From the NCBI GenBank assembly GCA_037893245.1, contig JBAIAA010000255.1:1-64000 (forward strand): 64,000 nucleotides of DNA, given 5' to 3'. The notes beneath the pieces were generated by a model. That model searched no databases, was not told the origin of the DNA, and was given only the letters and a program-made list of their open reading frames with translations. Of this stretch, positions 36,201 to 51,200 are shown piece by piece. The position numbers and the translations under genes are program-made. Position 1 is the first letter of the stretch. Each line of letters begins with the position of its first letter. The DNA is from Crossaster papposus (lineage: Eukaryota; Echinodermata; Asteroidea; Velatida; Solasteridae).

Positions 36201-39200
36201 GTTTTTTAGGCATAAATACGGTTCATTTATTGGCACAGAAGTCGGCATATAAACCAGAATAAAAGTAACAAAAGAGATAGCCAAACAACGAAACCGTTGT
36301 CTAGCACAATTTGATTTGTTTATTCACATTTCATTGTCAAACTTATTTGAATTCTCATTGAGCAAAATTGATTGCCTCTTTACGAAACTGAAAAAAGTAT
36401 ATATCAGCAAAATTATTCAGTTCGAGCGATTCACAATACCTAGAAGCTGCCGTTGGAGGCGCAAATCCTGCTATACCCGCAGTGCATCATGGGAAAAGGT
36501 CGGCATCGGTTTCAAAAACGGTATTCATTTTGCATGAACTCATCAGTTTTTACGTCTTTTTGGACGCGCACGATTAAAGTTTTTTTTTTCTTTCTGCAAA
36601 TAACAAGGTTTTAATTAACGACGCTGCCGGATACATTTTCGTTTGTGTTAAACCTCGCGTAAACAATGAAGAATAGATATTTCACTACAGTATGATATAC
36701 GGAAGAAGTCGACCGCAAAGTTTAAAAGTGGCTCATTTGAGTCGAACGCTTGGTGGCGCACTGCATTGTGAATCGCCCGAGTTGAACCAGCACGAAGCCC
36801 TTGGGCCCGATGTCTATTTTGGGGGCAGATGACTACAAATTTGAATAGTTTGTTTGTTTGTTGGGGTGTTGGTGTGTTTGAGTTTTGGGATTGTTTTCTG
36901 TTTGTTTGTTTGTTTGTTTTCTTTCTAACTGGATTATTGTGAATGGTTAAACCATAGAGAGTACCTCAATACTGACACCCGGGCACTTACCAGTCCGAAT
37001 TTCGATGGCTCACTCCTTTCCGTCGGTAGTGCATTAATGTTCACTTGGAAGGTATTGGCTACCGCCTCGTCCATCTCGGCCACTGTACAGTCTATGGAAT
37101 CGTCTAGCTTCCGCCACCAAAACGCCTCGTACCAACCTGCACACGATATTATATTAAGCGCTTTTTTTCAGGAAATAATGTTTTATAAATACGAATTATA
37201 GTCGGACTCTGTGTTATTACGGCAACTCTAGTATCGCGGCATTGGAAATTTGACTGCTTCAAAGGTTAAATAACGTCAAAGAACAATATTTTCACCGTGA
37301 AATCGTGAATAAATGTGCGGAAGCCCCTGGCTGAAGGCAAATTATACCCAGCACGATATGTGGCAGAGGGGTACCCCCCTCTTATCCCTATACTTTATAC
37401 GCACTCAACACTATTGTAACCTAACCCATCCCCCCTTGAAACCTAAAAGGAATTCCTGAGATTCCGGGAACACAATGGTCAACACAAAAGAGGGGGGGTT
37501 TTCTCTGCCACATATCGTGCTTCATATGAGGCAAATAGGAACTAGTGTGACGTCACAAATAAATGGCGCACTGCATACAGTGCACGTGCGCCCCTAATTC
37601 CTTAAGTGCCTTAAGTTATAGTCCAGCGGTATAGTCCAACATATCAAACCATACAAATGTAAATAATTACATACCAAACATTTATAGTTTGGGAGGCACG
37701 TTTGATTTAACTTGCATCAGCCAGAGTACAGCCATTTTTTCAAAATGGCCGCCACAGAACACTAGTGACAATTTAAGCCATATCTCATCAACATAACATA
37801 ATACATTTAAAAATCTGTTTGTAATAGGTTTTTCATAGGTAAAAGACAAAATTTTGCAAATAAATGAAAAATGTGTAACGTCATTAACAAATTCCATCAC
37901 AAAAACATATACTGACTGACGAAGGCCACAGTTTGACGTGTCTTCCAATCTATAAATGTTTGGTATTCAATTGTCTGCACGTGTGCCTATTTTGGTGCTA
38001 GTTGTATCATAACATGCACAGTTGGTTTGCTATGCCGCTGCACTATTAGGCAAGCATCAAGAAACATGCAGAGAGAAGACAACGAGAAAAAAATTACAGA
38101 AGAATATTCTGGGAAAAACCAACGGAAACGGGCAGGGACTGAAAACCCAATCCACATACTGGCCCAGGTGAGATTCGAACCCGGGTTCTAATCCGGCGGA
38201 GGAAAGTGAGGAAAGAACCGCAATGCTCATTAACTCCCCTCTGATCCCGTTGTCTAATAAAAGCTATATGCTCCTTCTTTTAAGCCCTTAACTTAGAACT
38301 GTTGGTGCTGTAACGACATAGTCTGGTAACTGGTTGCAGTTCCTGCATATTCTGTCATGTATTTACATGTACGTATTTATATGCCCTTCCATTGGGTGGA
38401 TTTAATTGATATATGTTGCCAGTTGTGGATCTACAGGTCATTAAGTTATAGGCGCCTGTATAGTAGTTTTGAGAACAGCTGATGTTCCCCATCTGTATTT
38501 GCCTCGTCATCACTAATCTATACTCTTAACGTCTATGTTGCAAAGTGCCCCACCCAAGTTGGTAATCATATCATACACGTCGGCTAACCTATAGTATAAT
38601 TGTGAACAAAACGTGCTACAGACCTCTTTCGTGTTTTTTTGTTTAAAGTTTGCAAAGGGTGTATGTTACAAATTATAAGGTAGTAACCAATAATTACCAA
38701 TAATTAACAACCGGCAATGTAACACAAATTGACCGATAACGTATTACTAACCTATAATGTAACAACAACAACTGACTGATAGTGTAGTAACTGTTATTAC
38801 ACTCTTGGTCAATTTCTGTTATATTATCGGTTAGGACCGATAATGTAGTACATTTTGCTAAACTATATTACATTAGGCCAAACAAAAAAGTGGGTGCTTT
38901 CAGTTGAGTGCAGGGGTCTAAATCCCGACTGGCAACTAGGAATCAGATTGTTTTCATCAAGGTATCTATATACCGATGAGTGCACCCATCTTTCTAAAAT
39001 CTTAGAAATAATTGGCAGTATAGAAATAGGCCGATAGTTACCTGTACTACATGTACATTTATCTCCTCCCTTGTGAATTGGTGTTACTAAAGCATGTTTC
39101 CAATCGGATTTTATTAGTTACATTGTTCCGAAGGTTTTTGTATGAATCCCAATGGATTTGTAAGCCTGTGTGCTTTGCAATTTTGTGTACACGATCGCGT

Positions 39201-42200
39201 TGCCGCATAAGTTTAAGAATTTCGCTATCTAGCCATGGTACTGAGGCACCCCGAATGCGTTTTGTTTTGACTGGCGCATGGAAGTTAATAATACTCATAA
39301 ATATGGAGTACCATATACACCACGCATCATCCACATCATAACAACCAAAACATCTTGCCATGGTGCATTACGGAGATCGTCCGTGAGTGCATCACTGTCG
39401 ATATTTTTTAGACATCGAAAATTTATTGTTGGTGTTTTCACAACTGCGTAGCCCATAAACAAGATAATGATCACTGATTAGGACTGGTAAAACACCACAG
39501 TCTTTTATTAGCTCTGGGTGGGAACTAAAAATGAGATCGATGGTAGTTTGAGTGGATTCAGTGACACGTGTTGGGTCATTTAAGTATTGCCTGGACAAAC
39601 GCGTTGCTGCAAGGATAGACCATGTATAGACATTTTCATTCATATTGGTTTGATAAAAGCCGCGATGGGGTGGGATGGTATGAGGTGGGATTGCGGGGGG
39701 GGGGGGGGGGCTTTATTAAACCTCATTGCCTGTAACATCTATATTTGACAAAATTGCTAATCATTGCGACCACAAATACTAAACAATTTAGGAGCTCGCT
39801 AACAAGTAACAAAGGGCAAGATATATCAGTTGGTATAGAGGGCAGGCTAGTATTCCGGAGGTCGCAGGTTTGAGTCCCGCCTTGCCGATTTCTTTGTTTA
39901 CTTATGCAAATTTATGCAAATTTAACTAATCAGTTTCCCTTGTGGTTTATTTGTGTAATAAAGATAAAATGTGATATCCTCATTGAGTGATCCCCACAAT
40001 GTCGCTTCCTAGGTTGTATCGTAAAATTGAGCGTGATCACAGGCCAGATGAAATGTTGGTGTTTTTTTACTTCTGACTAGCGCCCATGAACAAAGATACT
40101 GACATACTGGGAGACCGCCATAATACTAGGGTAAGATAGCTCAGTTAGTAGAGCACTGATCCGGAGGCAGCAGGTTCACGTCCCGCCTTGCTCATTTTTG
40201 TGTTCCCATTGAAATTCCTTCAAATTTATTTGCATTAATACGTCACCGGTTTCAGAAAGAGACGGGGATGTCAAAGTTTTGAGATAATTGCAAAAAACAA
40301 TAGTTTCTTAGCTAAAATTATTAGCAAATATACCCGTTTCTTCGTGAAAACAAATTTTCCAGTTTACTTACTTTTTACCTTATACTTTTTCAATTCGCAG
40401 CGCCGTGTAATTTGTCATAGGAGGGGAAGCGAGTCTAAAATGCAAAGATGTCCGTCCCTTCGTGAAAAACAAAAATCACACTCTTTCTGCTTTTACGCCA
40501 TTTCGATTAATATGAAAGCGCGTCTCTTCGTGAAAACGAAAAATGTACACACATAATGAGATGCCTGCCTCTTACAGCATTAATGTTAAGACATTACACA
40601 TGTTTAGATTCTAGAAGCAAGCCAGAATGATTGAGTGAGATGTTTTAAAGGTAGGACACACCATTGATAATTGCTTGAATTATCATGATCGGGTGGATTG
40701 GAAGGGGGTGTAGTAAAGTAAACATTTGACGTGGCGATCATTACCCAAATCTCCTTAGCAACTAAATAAAATATTAACTGTATTTGTTCCTAGTTCAATA
40801 CAGCTAAACGCCACCAATGAAACGAACTGTGTCTTTTGTCTCTTTGACAAGCTGAGCAATTTCCGCTCCGTTTGTGTTCCAAGTTGTGAATATTATAGTA
40901 TCAATCAGTCACCCAAATGACGATTAGGCTCTCTAATTGTTGAACAACTATTAAAAGAACATTAGTGTTCGCTCATAATAATTTAGATAGTCCTAATACA
41001 TCAAAATGAGCGGTTGAAGTTGGCTTAAGCCCTGTCCGCACTGGACTTAATTTGGGAAAACTAACCGAGCCAGTGGGTAACTTACCCATTTCAAGTCCAG
41101 TGCGAACAGCCTGGGTAACTTTCCTCACAGGTAACTTACCCACGCCGCGTGGGTAGTTTAACCGAGCCAAAGGTGCCCAGGAAGATTGACCAGGTCAGTT
41201 TAACCGAGCCAGAAAATCCAGTACGGACGCGACGTCTCGGTTAAATCTTCCATCACCCATTATGTAAGAAAGTAATGTTGAGAGAGGGCGTCGGGAACAG
41301 ACGATCCGGTCGTCAACTCGCGGTCATAGGTCACGCAGGGCGCCCTCTTTATTGTTTTGGAGCCAGCTCGGTTAGTTTACCCATCGTCTCGGCAATTCTA
41401 CCCGCGTCAATTAAATCCAAGTGCGGACGGTGGAATGTTACCAGGCGTCATGGTCAAATAACCCAAAATGTTTATCCAGTGCGAACACGGCTTTATTTAC
41501 GCTACAAAAAGAAAGAGGCGATGGGTATTAAGCCTTTGCACCCGCTGTCGAGCTTAAAAGCAAGTTGAGTGGTTATTTGTTACTCACTGTCTAGTAGTAG
41601 CGCCCCAAATTAGCAATGTTGTCAACTATATATTTTGCAGTCATCGAGTAATGAAGTTTAATAAAGCCCCCCCCCCCCCCCCCCCCCCAACCCCAATCCC
41701 TACCTACCCCTCCCCCCCCCCCCCTCCCCCCCCCCCCGGCTTTCATCAAACCAATATGAATGAAAATGTCTATGCATGGTCTATCCTCGATAGCAACGCG
41801 TTTGTCAAGGCTTTTTCCTAAATTCCCCGCTGACAAAGCTTCCTTAATTTAAATATATTAATTCATGCTGAATATGTAACATTATCTTTGCTTACTAATA
41901 ACAAAAGCCTAATGTGACGGCCGGTCCTGGTGGGAGGGTCGTGGTCTGACCAACGATTGGACGGGGCCCTGGTGGGAGGGCCGTATTGTTTTGCACGGCT
42001 TTTGATTGGATAGGAGACGTACACCGTCTACCATGTCGTATGAAACCGTCTAAAACAAAGAACACTAATGACACAATACCGAACGGTTTTCGAGTTGTTT
42101 ACTCTGCAAACAACGCACACCGAAAAAGTGGCATATTTTACGCTGTCACGTGTATCTAATCAAAACACAGTTGCTCACATCATGTTATAACGTGCGTCCT

Positions 42201-45200
42201 GCACGTGCGTTTGTATTGACCGGCAATCGTGGTCGTTGGACAAAAGAATTGGGAGTCAAACAATGGGTCCACGATTGACAAAACGTCCACGATCTTTTCT
42301 CGTGTACAAATCCTATGGGATCATCCGAAAACGTTAGAGTATAAACAAAAGAGGGAAGACGGTCGGACAATGCCCCGTCCACGATTGAAGGTCTTTATCA
42401 AGATGTGTGCGTGCACGTGTGCATAGTTTGACCGCGATCAGCTGAAAAACCTCGTCCCATTGTCTAACTATCGTTTGTAAACATCATTAGGTCTTGATTT
42501 ATCACACTGAAACGAGGTTGATATGACCCTTTTTCGGCTGTTTCCACGCCCCGGCTTCGTTTCGTCTGAGGCTTCATCTGTGTAAATTGGCAATAGGAAT
42601 GAACGCAGAGACAAAGCCCAAGCTGGGGTTTGGAAAACGGCCTGTGTTGGTTGCAACCTTTTTGCCATTTTGATCTATTTTTATGCAGTTCACTGAGCAG
42701 TGTTGTAGAATGTTATCATTAGTTGTAGCAACAGCTGATTTTTTTTTTTTTTTTGTCACCACAATTTTTAGAAAAAAAAGAATTGACGCGCATTGGTGGG
42801 GGCCTTATCCGTTAATGATACAATATCGATCGGGTACAAAGCAGTTTTTAGAGAACCTCGACAAATGCAGTGGTCGTCCATAATACAATGAGCATAAACA
42901 ATGAGGAGAAGCAATAAACCTACCCGGCACAAACCAAACATGTTTGGCGCCATACAGTTGTTGATGGTAGGCAGCGCAGAAAACTCTCCTCGCCATGTTT
43001 GGATAGAAATTTCCCATAATAATACGGGCTCCAGTATTCTGCCAATATGAAAGCGTAAACGAATAAACATGAAAAGCAAATTACGTGTACAATGGGAACT
43101 CACATTCAGATATAAGGCTCGGGGTCAAAATACGGCAAGAGAAACAAGATTTCTGAAGTACCTTGATGTTTTCAACTTGTAGGGCAGGATCGTCCACAAA
43201 GCTTTCTGCAGCTAAGATCTCAATGCCCATGGCCTTGGTGTCCAGTTGAAAGTCAGACATTGCCTTAAAGATGAAACAATGGGAGATTAATTACGCACGT
43301 TCATCGCTGGAGTTCAGGCTAGGTAATTGGTTCGTGGAACTCGCTATCATTACGGCCATCTTGTGAGTGAGTCCGTGTCCGAATTACTTTGGTATCCCAA
43401 CACACGCTCACGCACGCAGTCGTGAACCACATAACGACCGAGGATCGATATTGTGTTTTCCTTTCTTCCTTTACTTAACCCAATCCCCATTGCTTTGCCA
43501 TTGCACCGTCGATCGAGGACAGAATTCGGACAAGCAAACCGTCGATCGAGGATCCTTTGTTCCCTTTGTTCTCTTTTGTGTTTCGATCCTCGATCGTAAT
43601 GCAAGACAAGAACACACATGTATGCAAACCTTACTATCACATTTTACCAAATAATAATATTTCTCACACTATGAAGTTTTTTTCAATCCACATTTGCGAC
43701 CCAGGACAATCCCCTTCAATGTTTCTATATGTAACCCTAACCCGTTCTACCTCTAGCGTTCTTTATCCAAGAGGGGAAACCTTGTGTGGACTTGGCCAAT
43801 TCCACAGAAGGTTTCAGGTATGTGTAAAGTACTGACATCTTTTGTTACCAAGTCCTCACTAAGATAGCAAGGTTCATACACACAAATATACTATACAATA
43901 CCCCACCCAAAACATAATCCTAACCCCGGTCCTAACCCTAGTTAGTTGTTTTAAAGTAAAACCTATGTATTTTGTGAATACATCTTGAGACTTGTTCACT
44001 CCCATTGACCCCTTTAGACCAGGAGCCCAGAAAATGTATTAATGCGAAAAGCGCCGGAACAGTCGACCTCATGGGATGAAAGGGTCTGATATTTACATCT
44101 CAGAAATGCATTGCATTGCTGCCTAAGGCGAAGGGTGGGTTTCCTCTGTAAATCTTGCTTCAGAAGGGCGCTGTACAGATCCAATATGGCGGTATCCCCG
44201 AAACGGCTTATTTAATCATTTAAGCTGTCTATTGTCCAACGAAACTCCGATCAGGTACAGGTACAGCGAGCGATCAGGTACAGGTGTGTACTCTTTATGC
44301 TTCAACTCTTTATGCTTCACTCTGCGTGCTTCATTAAGCGTGAACGTTAAGCACCTTAATATCCTGGGCATGTATAGCTATTTATGATGGAGCCTATATT
44401 GCTGGGGTTTTAAAAACGGCCATTATATCCAATAAGCATGGCCCGCCATTGTTATTACCACGACTGTAGTGTCTCTCGTTCGCTCATTCCCACCGCTTAC
44501 AATGGGCGCTAGAAAACGATATTTTGATTCACTTGGGAAACAGTGACACTTAGGGAGACATTTCAATGTCTCCCTAAGTGTCTAGCTACCCCACAAAACG
44601 ATATTTGGGAGTTATTTTTGCTCGGGAAGACAGATTTGGGTCTAAATAGCATAAATTTCGAAGATCTTAGAAAAAAAGGGTTAGGGTAAAAAAGTTAGGG
44701 CAGTTTCCATTTTCAGCACGACTCTTTGGGATTGTCTCCCAAAGTGCCCATTTGGGCGTTTTAATATTTGTATTATTATTAATAAATCATGTTATAAGTA
44801 TAACCCATTGCTCATAACATGAATAGAATGATGTGACTCTGTTTAATTTTGTAGACGATACCATAATAAACCCTTTTACAATCACATGAGTGGTGCTATT
44901 ATTCAGAGGATGGACTTCGTTAAAATGCTACCTATCTGCATAATTTTACTAAAGTAAATGTGGTTTAGCGACTTTGCGCAAGTGTTCACGTTGAGCGCAC
45001 GGAGAAAATGTCTGCTTTTTAACCTTTGTACCGTGCGAGGCAACCTTCCACTGACCTCTATACATGGACAGATCATCATTGTTTCATTTTGAAGTCGGCA
45101 TGCGGAGAAGTGCAACATGGCGGACCCACGACGTCACTCTGTGAGCCAATTAAATGTCCAGGTGTTGGTACGAAACGTATTACGTAATGTTTATAAATAC

Positions 45201-48200
45201 AAAATGTACAGAGTAAATCCATTGACCTCTACACCTGGACATTTCATTGGCTCACAGCAGTGACGTCTCGGGTCCGCCATGTTGCACTTCCAGTTCGCGC
45301 CGACTTCAAGTGTTAGCACAGCAGAATATGGACAATGATCCGTCCAGGTGTAGAGGTCAGTGCAACCTTCTCAATGTGACGTCTCGAAAAGACAACAGAA
45401 AATACACCGCAGTTGTACTGCCCTCATTTGGCCAGTTGTTGACAGATTAGTTTATTTGCTAATGTGTGTACGTGTTGTTACAAGCATGTATAGTCTTGGT
45501 TCTAAGACCTTCGTGTTGTTTATTCCCTGATCACTGACACAAACCACCGATGTTATAGAGGGCGCTATCTCCAGACGAACCGCTATCACCGCGAACTGGA
45601 TCACTCAAAGGTCTTGGATGAGTTGGCTCATTGAGGGCGCGGTCAGACTATTGTAATATTTGCAGTATTCATATCACGTGGTAATGATGGACGGTTAAGC
45701 AAATACGTGCAGACCTGAGGATTAATGTGTTACGCAAAACATGTCCAGACACGCCGCGATTGACCCGTATGTACACGTACATCGACAAAGCAAGTCATGG
45801 CTGCCCCAGCGTTTATTTGTGACTGCGGGTGCAGAGGGATTTCTTTTTGTTGTTTAAATTTGTGATGAGTAAAACCATCTTGCTCTAAGGTGAAAACCTC
45901 CTAAACGAATTATAATTCCCCCTTAGATTTTAGAGAAACGTAGTGTTTACCAAAATGACGCACGACCTCACTAGATTTGAGGCTAGTAATACTGACGTAC
46001 GTTCGATACACTGAAATAAAAAAAACGCTCCCGCGCCGCGGCACCATAACATAACGATGCTGCAGCGGAACTAGATTCGACTAGACCGGTACGGTGCGCG
46101 GCCGCGCAGGTTGGCTGTAGCTTGCACTACCCCGTGAAGACTGACCACACAATGCTATTAATCGACTGCACATTTCGCGCAATCACATACACTTGTGTGT
46201 TATATACACACAGTCATATCCTTTGTATTTGCGTATAATGAATAATTCATGATGAGGCTCAAACTCGGTCGCTGATTGGATCCCTCGGAAAAGCGAGGGA
46301 GAATCGTCTAAAACTAAGGTTTAAATTGCCAACTAACGCAAGACCCTTGTGAGGATCCAAAATAATGTACGGTTGTCAAACGCCGTCTCCAATGCAAACA
46401 TGGATTCAGCTGCATTTTTCAAACTATGCATGCGTGAGACCAAAACGTACACGAAGCCGGGATTTGAAAAAGAGACACGAAATTAACGAATCTGGGCACG
46501 CGCGGGCGCCGAAATAACACAAGGGTCATGGGCAAAACTAAAGCCTGTAGGGTCTTACCAGCGAGAAGAGATCAACTGACTGATGTAGGGTGGCGACTTT
46601 GGTCCATTTGAACTCCTTTATCACTGCCAACCAGACCACGTTGAAGATAGACTCCGGGGGAAACGTCCGGAAGAAACGGGGATACACTTCGCGGTTAGAA
46701 AGCTCCGGAGACGAGGCACCGTACGACAACTGAAAGATGTGTATTTATGTAGTTATTTATTTAATTGTTTTAATTCTTTTTTTAATTACTAAAGTATTCT
46801 TCAAAACTTCACTTTCCTATGGCCCAAGTTTATGTCAGAGGTCTTTTTACAGGAACATTTCATATCTGACCCCTGGTGACGTTCCAGAGGTTAATTATAC
46901 TCTTAATTATTTTATAGTTATTTATAAGGTTAATGTTACTCTTTAAACCCCAACTTGTTAAATAATAAGTGCCCATGCTGTGAAAAGAGTAAGCCGGGAA
47001 TCTCCTTTGATGGCCTTCAAAAGGTCAGTAAACTTTGTCCTATTTTTCATGACCCATATCTAAACGTTATTCGTGCCATAATAATGAATGGCCAGAAATA
47101 GTCACACGCTGGCAAACGCTGAACATTTTGAGGTATGTTGAAAAATGTATTTTTGCCTCAGCGTGTGACAGCGTGTTCCAGCGTGTGGGTAGTCGTTCAT
47201 CAGTCGTCGAGCGCGTTACTAACGCGTTACTTACGTGCTGGCGAACGCTATGAACCCGTTATCAACGCGTTATGGACACGCCGAAATCACGGTTCCACTT
47301 GACGTTTTCTGTGGAAGTTCAGCGTTTGCCAGCGTATCAACTATTTTAACGCGCTACTCACGCGTTGGCCTAAAACGTTCTGGTGTGACAGGGCCATTAT
47401 GTGTAGCCACACGCCGCATAACCCACGCGGCCAAGGTCTTAGCCAGCCAGCCGTGTCTGCCGTGTTTTGCACGGCCACGTTCGAAATAATGCGTCCGATT
47501 TTCAATTACCACGGCCCAAGCTTCAATACGTGCACTTTTTGTTATGTTTAAACGCTTGTTATATTTCTGCTGTCTGTGTATTTTGTTTACTTACAATTGC
47601 TATTTTCGGAAGCAAAACTCCGCAGAGATAAAACGCTATGAAGTTAAAACTCGCTATACTTAAAACAGTGTCTGAACGCTCGGTGTTTTAATTTTACGAC
47701 CGACAACCCGTGGTGATCGACCATTTTAACTAAAACTGTTTTAGCTAAAACGCTGTGTAAACATGATTGATTATAAACGGTGATAATATGCCGTCCACTC
47801 TATCTTTTTCTCTTTTTTTGGAAGGGGAGCTGAGCATATTTTTGTGCTATTCCATGCACTTCATCAGTCACCATCTTTTCAGTTTACTTTCCTTTTTCTT
47901 GTTTTTATTTGTGTGTCGGTTTATATGACAGATGGCAAGGACAATTACCAGATGTTTTGGGTAATGATCGAAAGGAGATTATCTTGACTTATTTATTTTG
48001 TTTTAGTCTTAAGTTCAATTTCTGTTATCATTGTTTTGTTCTTCCAATAGTTCCAATAGGATTTGCACATTCTCCTCATCCAGATTGTTTTCCTCTTGGT
48101 TGGATTGTATGTCGGTTTATAGGACAGATGGCAAGGACAATTACCGGCTTTTTGGGGTAATGATCGAAAGGAGGGTATCTTGACTTATTTATTTTGTTTT

Positions 48201-51200
48201 AGTATTAAGTTCAATTTCTGTTATCATTGTTTTGTTCTTCCAATAGTTCCAATAGGATTTGCACATTTTCCTCATCCAGATTGTTTTCTTCTTGGTTGGA
48301 TTGTGGAGATGCTTTAGTCCTAGATCGAACAAGTTCATCTTTTATGTTTTTGTGCCGTTTGTATGCCAAGATGGGTTGGGTATCAAATAGCCCGTTTGAG
48401 GGCTGGGTGCGCGACTTGTGGGTAGTATGATAGGACGAACACCAGTGGGATATTGTTTTAGGTTTTGTTTCACGCTTAGAGTCCGCGGAAGTCTCGCTCC
48501 TTTGAGGAAAGAGGGCTATAGGTCTTCGTTTGTGTACCCGCACTTTTAAAGTTTGCCTTTGAAGAATTCAACCCTCTTCCTATCACTCTAGGAAAAAAAT
48601 GACTCAATGTTGGATAAAAATTTACTCTTTGTGACAATAAGAAGGGAACATGGTCGTTATGAGGGTAAACTTGACACAACAGAGGTTGTGTAAATTTTTA
48701 CTCTTGGACTGCGTAGTCGTTTTACCCTATAAAAGACGTAAAATGTCTTGCTCTAAAAAGTTGTTTAAAAGTGTACTCTCCAAGAGAGTAATGTTTTCGT
48801 TTACCCATTTGTTGAGTAATTCTTGCCCAACTCGTGCTAGGCCAAACTTTTGGGCACACATTGTGCTACATTTTACTCAAGTTTTAGTAAAAGTTTCATT
48901 TTTACTCCAACGATATGTTGTTTTGACCCTGTTCTGTGTAAAGGTATAAACAATAACATAAACATTAATACATTGTATTTAATTTGAAATTACAAGTGTT
49001 TATTGTATAAAACTGCAATTAGTTTGTATTATGAATTACATTCTGAATAAAGTGGCAACACATCTGGGGCTTTTGATTCTGTATACAATTTTACAAACAG
49101 TTGCAAGCCAGCCTTGCACTATCTAGCTTTTTTCAACAGAGAAAATAGTTATCTGCATAAAATGAATAGTGTACTTTTAATGTTGTAAATCTGTAAATTC
49201 CACTGGTTTTAAGAATTTGTAACATCAAAAATTCAACAAATTATGCAGTTTTCATTTTTAGCAATTGTATAACTCTAGTACGAATGCATAAAGCACTGTC
49301 ATTGTTTCTGGTCCATTCATCAGTTTCACTGTGGAGTCTGTACTGATTAGAATTTTTAACATCCAAAATTCAACAAATTAAGCAGTTTTCATTGTTAGCA
49401 ATTGTATAACTCAAGTACAAATGCATAAAGCACTCTCGTTGTTTCTGGTGCCTTCATCAGTTTCACTGTGAAGTCTAGTATACTGACTGTAACATCAAAA
49501 ATTCAACAAATTAGGCAGTTTACATTTATAGCAATTGTATAACTCGAGTACACAGTACATAGTGCCCTGCTCACTCACCCCCCCCCCCCCCCCCCCCCCC
49601 CCCCCGGAATAAAGCCCCATACCAAGCTGTCCAAGAAATACCAGATAGCGGTTGCTTGTGGGGGATATTAAAGTAAGGTCCAATATCTGGTAGGTTTTGT
49701 AGCACAGGTCTACAGCTGCAAGGAGTGATTCGGCTGGGAGTGCATGTCGTTCGACAATCAAAAATGTTTGTTGTGGTTGGCAAAATTCACCCCAGAGCCT
49801 GGATGAAGAGCTGGCCTATGGTAGAAGCGTCGATCTTGCTCAGAAAATCTTCAAGATTTGTGCCCTCCTGAAAAACACAAAATTGTTACAATTGTTACAA
49901 ATAAACTGTTTGCCTTAACTGCAATAAAAGTATGGTAGTATCATGTGGCTAATCTATTTTGAGAGTTTGTGTGGCTCTGTTAACCACATAATTCCGTACT
50001 TACAACTACAACTTACAACTTAGGCAGCCCCCGGTTTAACAATTCACTATCTTAGCACAAACATGATTTAGGTCATTTTTACGCTAGGCCAACATGAACG
50101 TACACTAGCCTATGTTGCCGGTTGAGGTTTGGACTGGACAAAACAACGGCCAATAAATACGACAAATGAATGAAGAGGGCAATTTTTGTGTATACGAAAA
50201 TTGGCTACGGTATACAGAAATATACACGTTGATACTAAAAGAGTCAAAAAGGGGAAACTTACGTTAACAAATTGGGATTAGCTCTGCAAGCCCCTGCACT
50301 CTGTCCAACTCAGCGAAGCGCCCATCTTTCACGTCTTTGCGGGATCAACAACAGCATGTATACACAATGCACAAAACACCGCGCGGCGGGCGCGTGCACA
50401 CTGCCACTATAATCCGCATGCGGCTAACTCACAATTTACTTCAACTTGCGTAATCGTTTGCGCAACTCTGATTACAACTAACGACGCGTTGATCAATTTT
50501 ATGAGCAGGGTTCAAAAAGTACGCATTTTAAAGTAATATTTACCTTTTGGATGCGCATTAGACGAATGTTTTTTTTACACAAGTGGTGCGTCAAAACGTT
50601 TTGGAGTTTAACGCAGTGATTGCTTAACAAAATAATCAATTTTATTACGCAATAACTTTAAACAACGAAAATTTACACTCTGTTTTTAGAGTTTAAAGTC
50701 TTTAACATGGGTGCATATACGTTTGTATCTAGTCACTTTGCCCTTGATTAAGCCGCCAAATACCGACTTAGGGTGTGCTGAATCTCAAGCTGTGTACCGG
50801 AAGTAGTGTACCGGGAGAGGGAGAATTGTTACGAATCCTTGCGAATGGTTAAGATGACCTTGCGGAATCGTACGGTCGTGTTATGGCAGTTGCGGAAGCG
50901 TTGAGGAGGCGTTGAGGAAGCGTTGCGGTCTAGATTTCCGTAGCACTGCCGTAATTTCGTAATAAATCACGACCCTTCCCGGACACTTAAGGATCCATAC
51001 GAATGCTACAAGAAATGTTCACCGCAACGCCGCCATAAACGTCGTAACGACCCCGTAAGGCCGGTGTGAGGGCCACTTTACAAGCATCACTCTCTATAAC
51101 AGTGACCACTGTGTTTAGTAAAAAGGGTTAAAACGTGGTTACCAACAGAGTGTAATAAGTACACTAAAGTAAATTATGCGCTTAGTAAGGCGCAGTGGGG

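Larger units (their letters stand above)
48584..50692. mobile_element. DNA transposon of about 2.1 kb (CACTCTA ends)
   Basis: The left end CACTCTAGGAAAAAAATGAC pairs with the right end GTTTTTAGAGT. The insertion site is proven by the uninterrupted PLE copy at about 19309, where CCTCTCCT and CAAAGTC are adjacent. The element contains a 2.5-copy tandem repeat, poly-C and remnants of a minus-strand protein. A relative lies at 60459-62514. Confidence 0.8.

Noticed and set aside
49305..49465. CTGATGA...GAAAC strings on the minus strand in the 136-bp tandem repeat, considered as hammerheads
   Set aside because: The spacer between CUGAUGA and GAAA is too short to form stem II.
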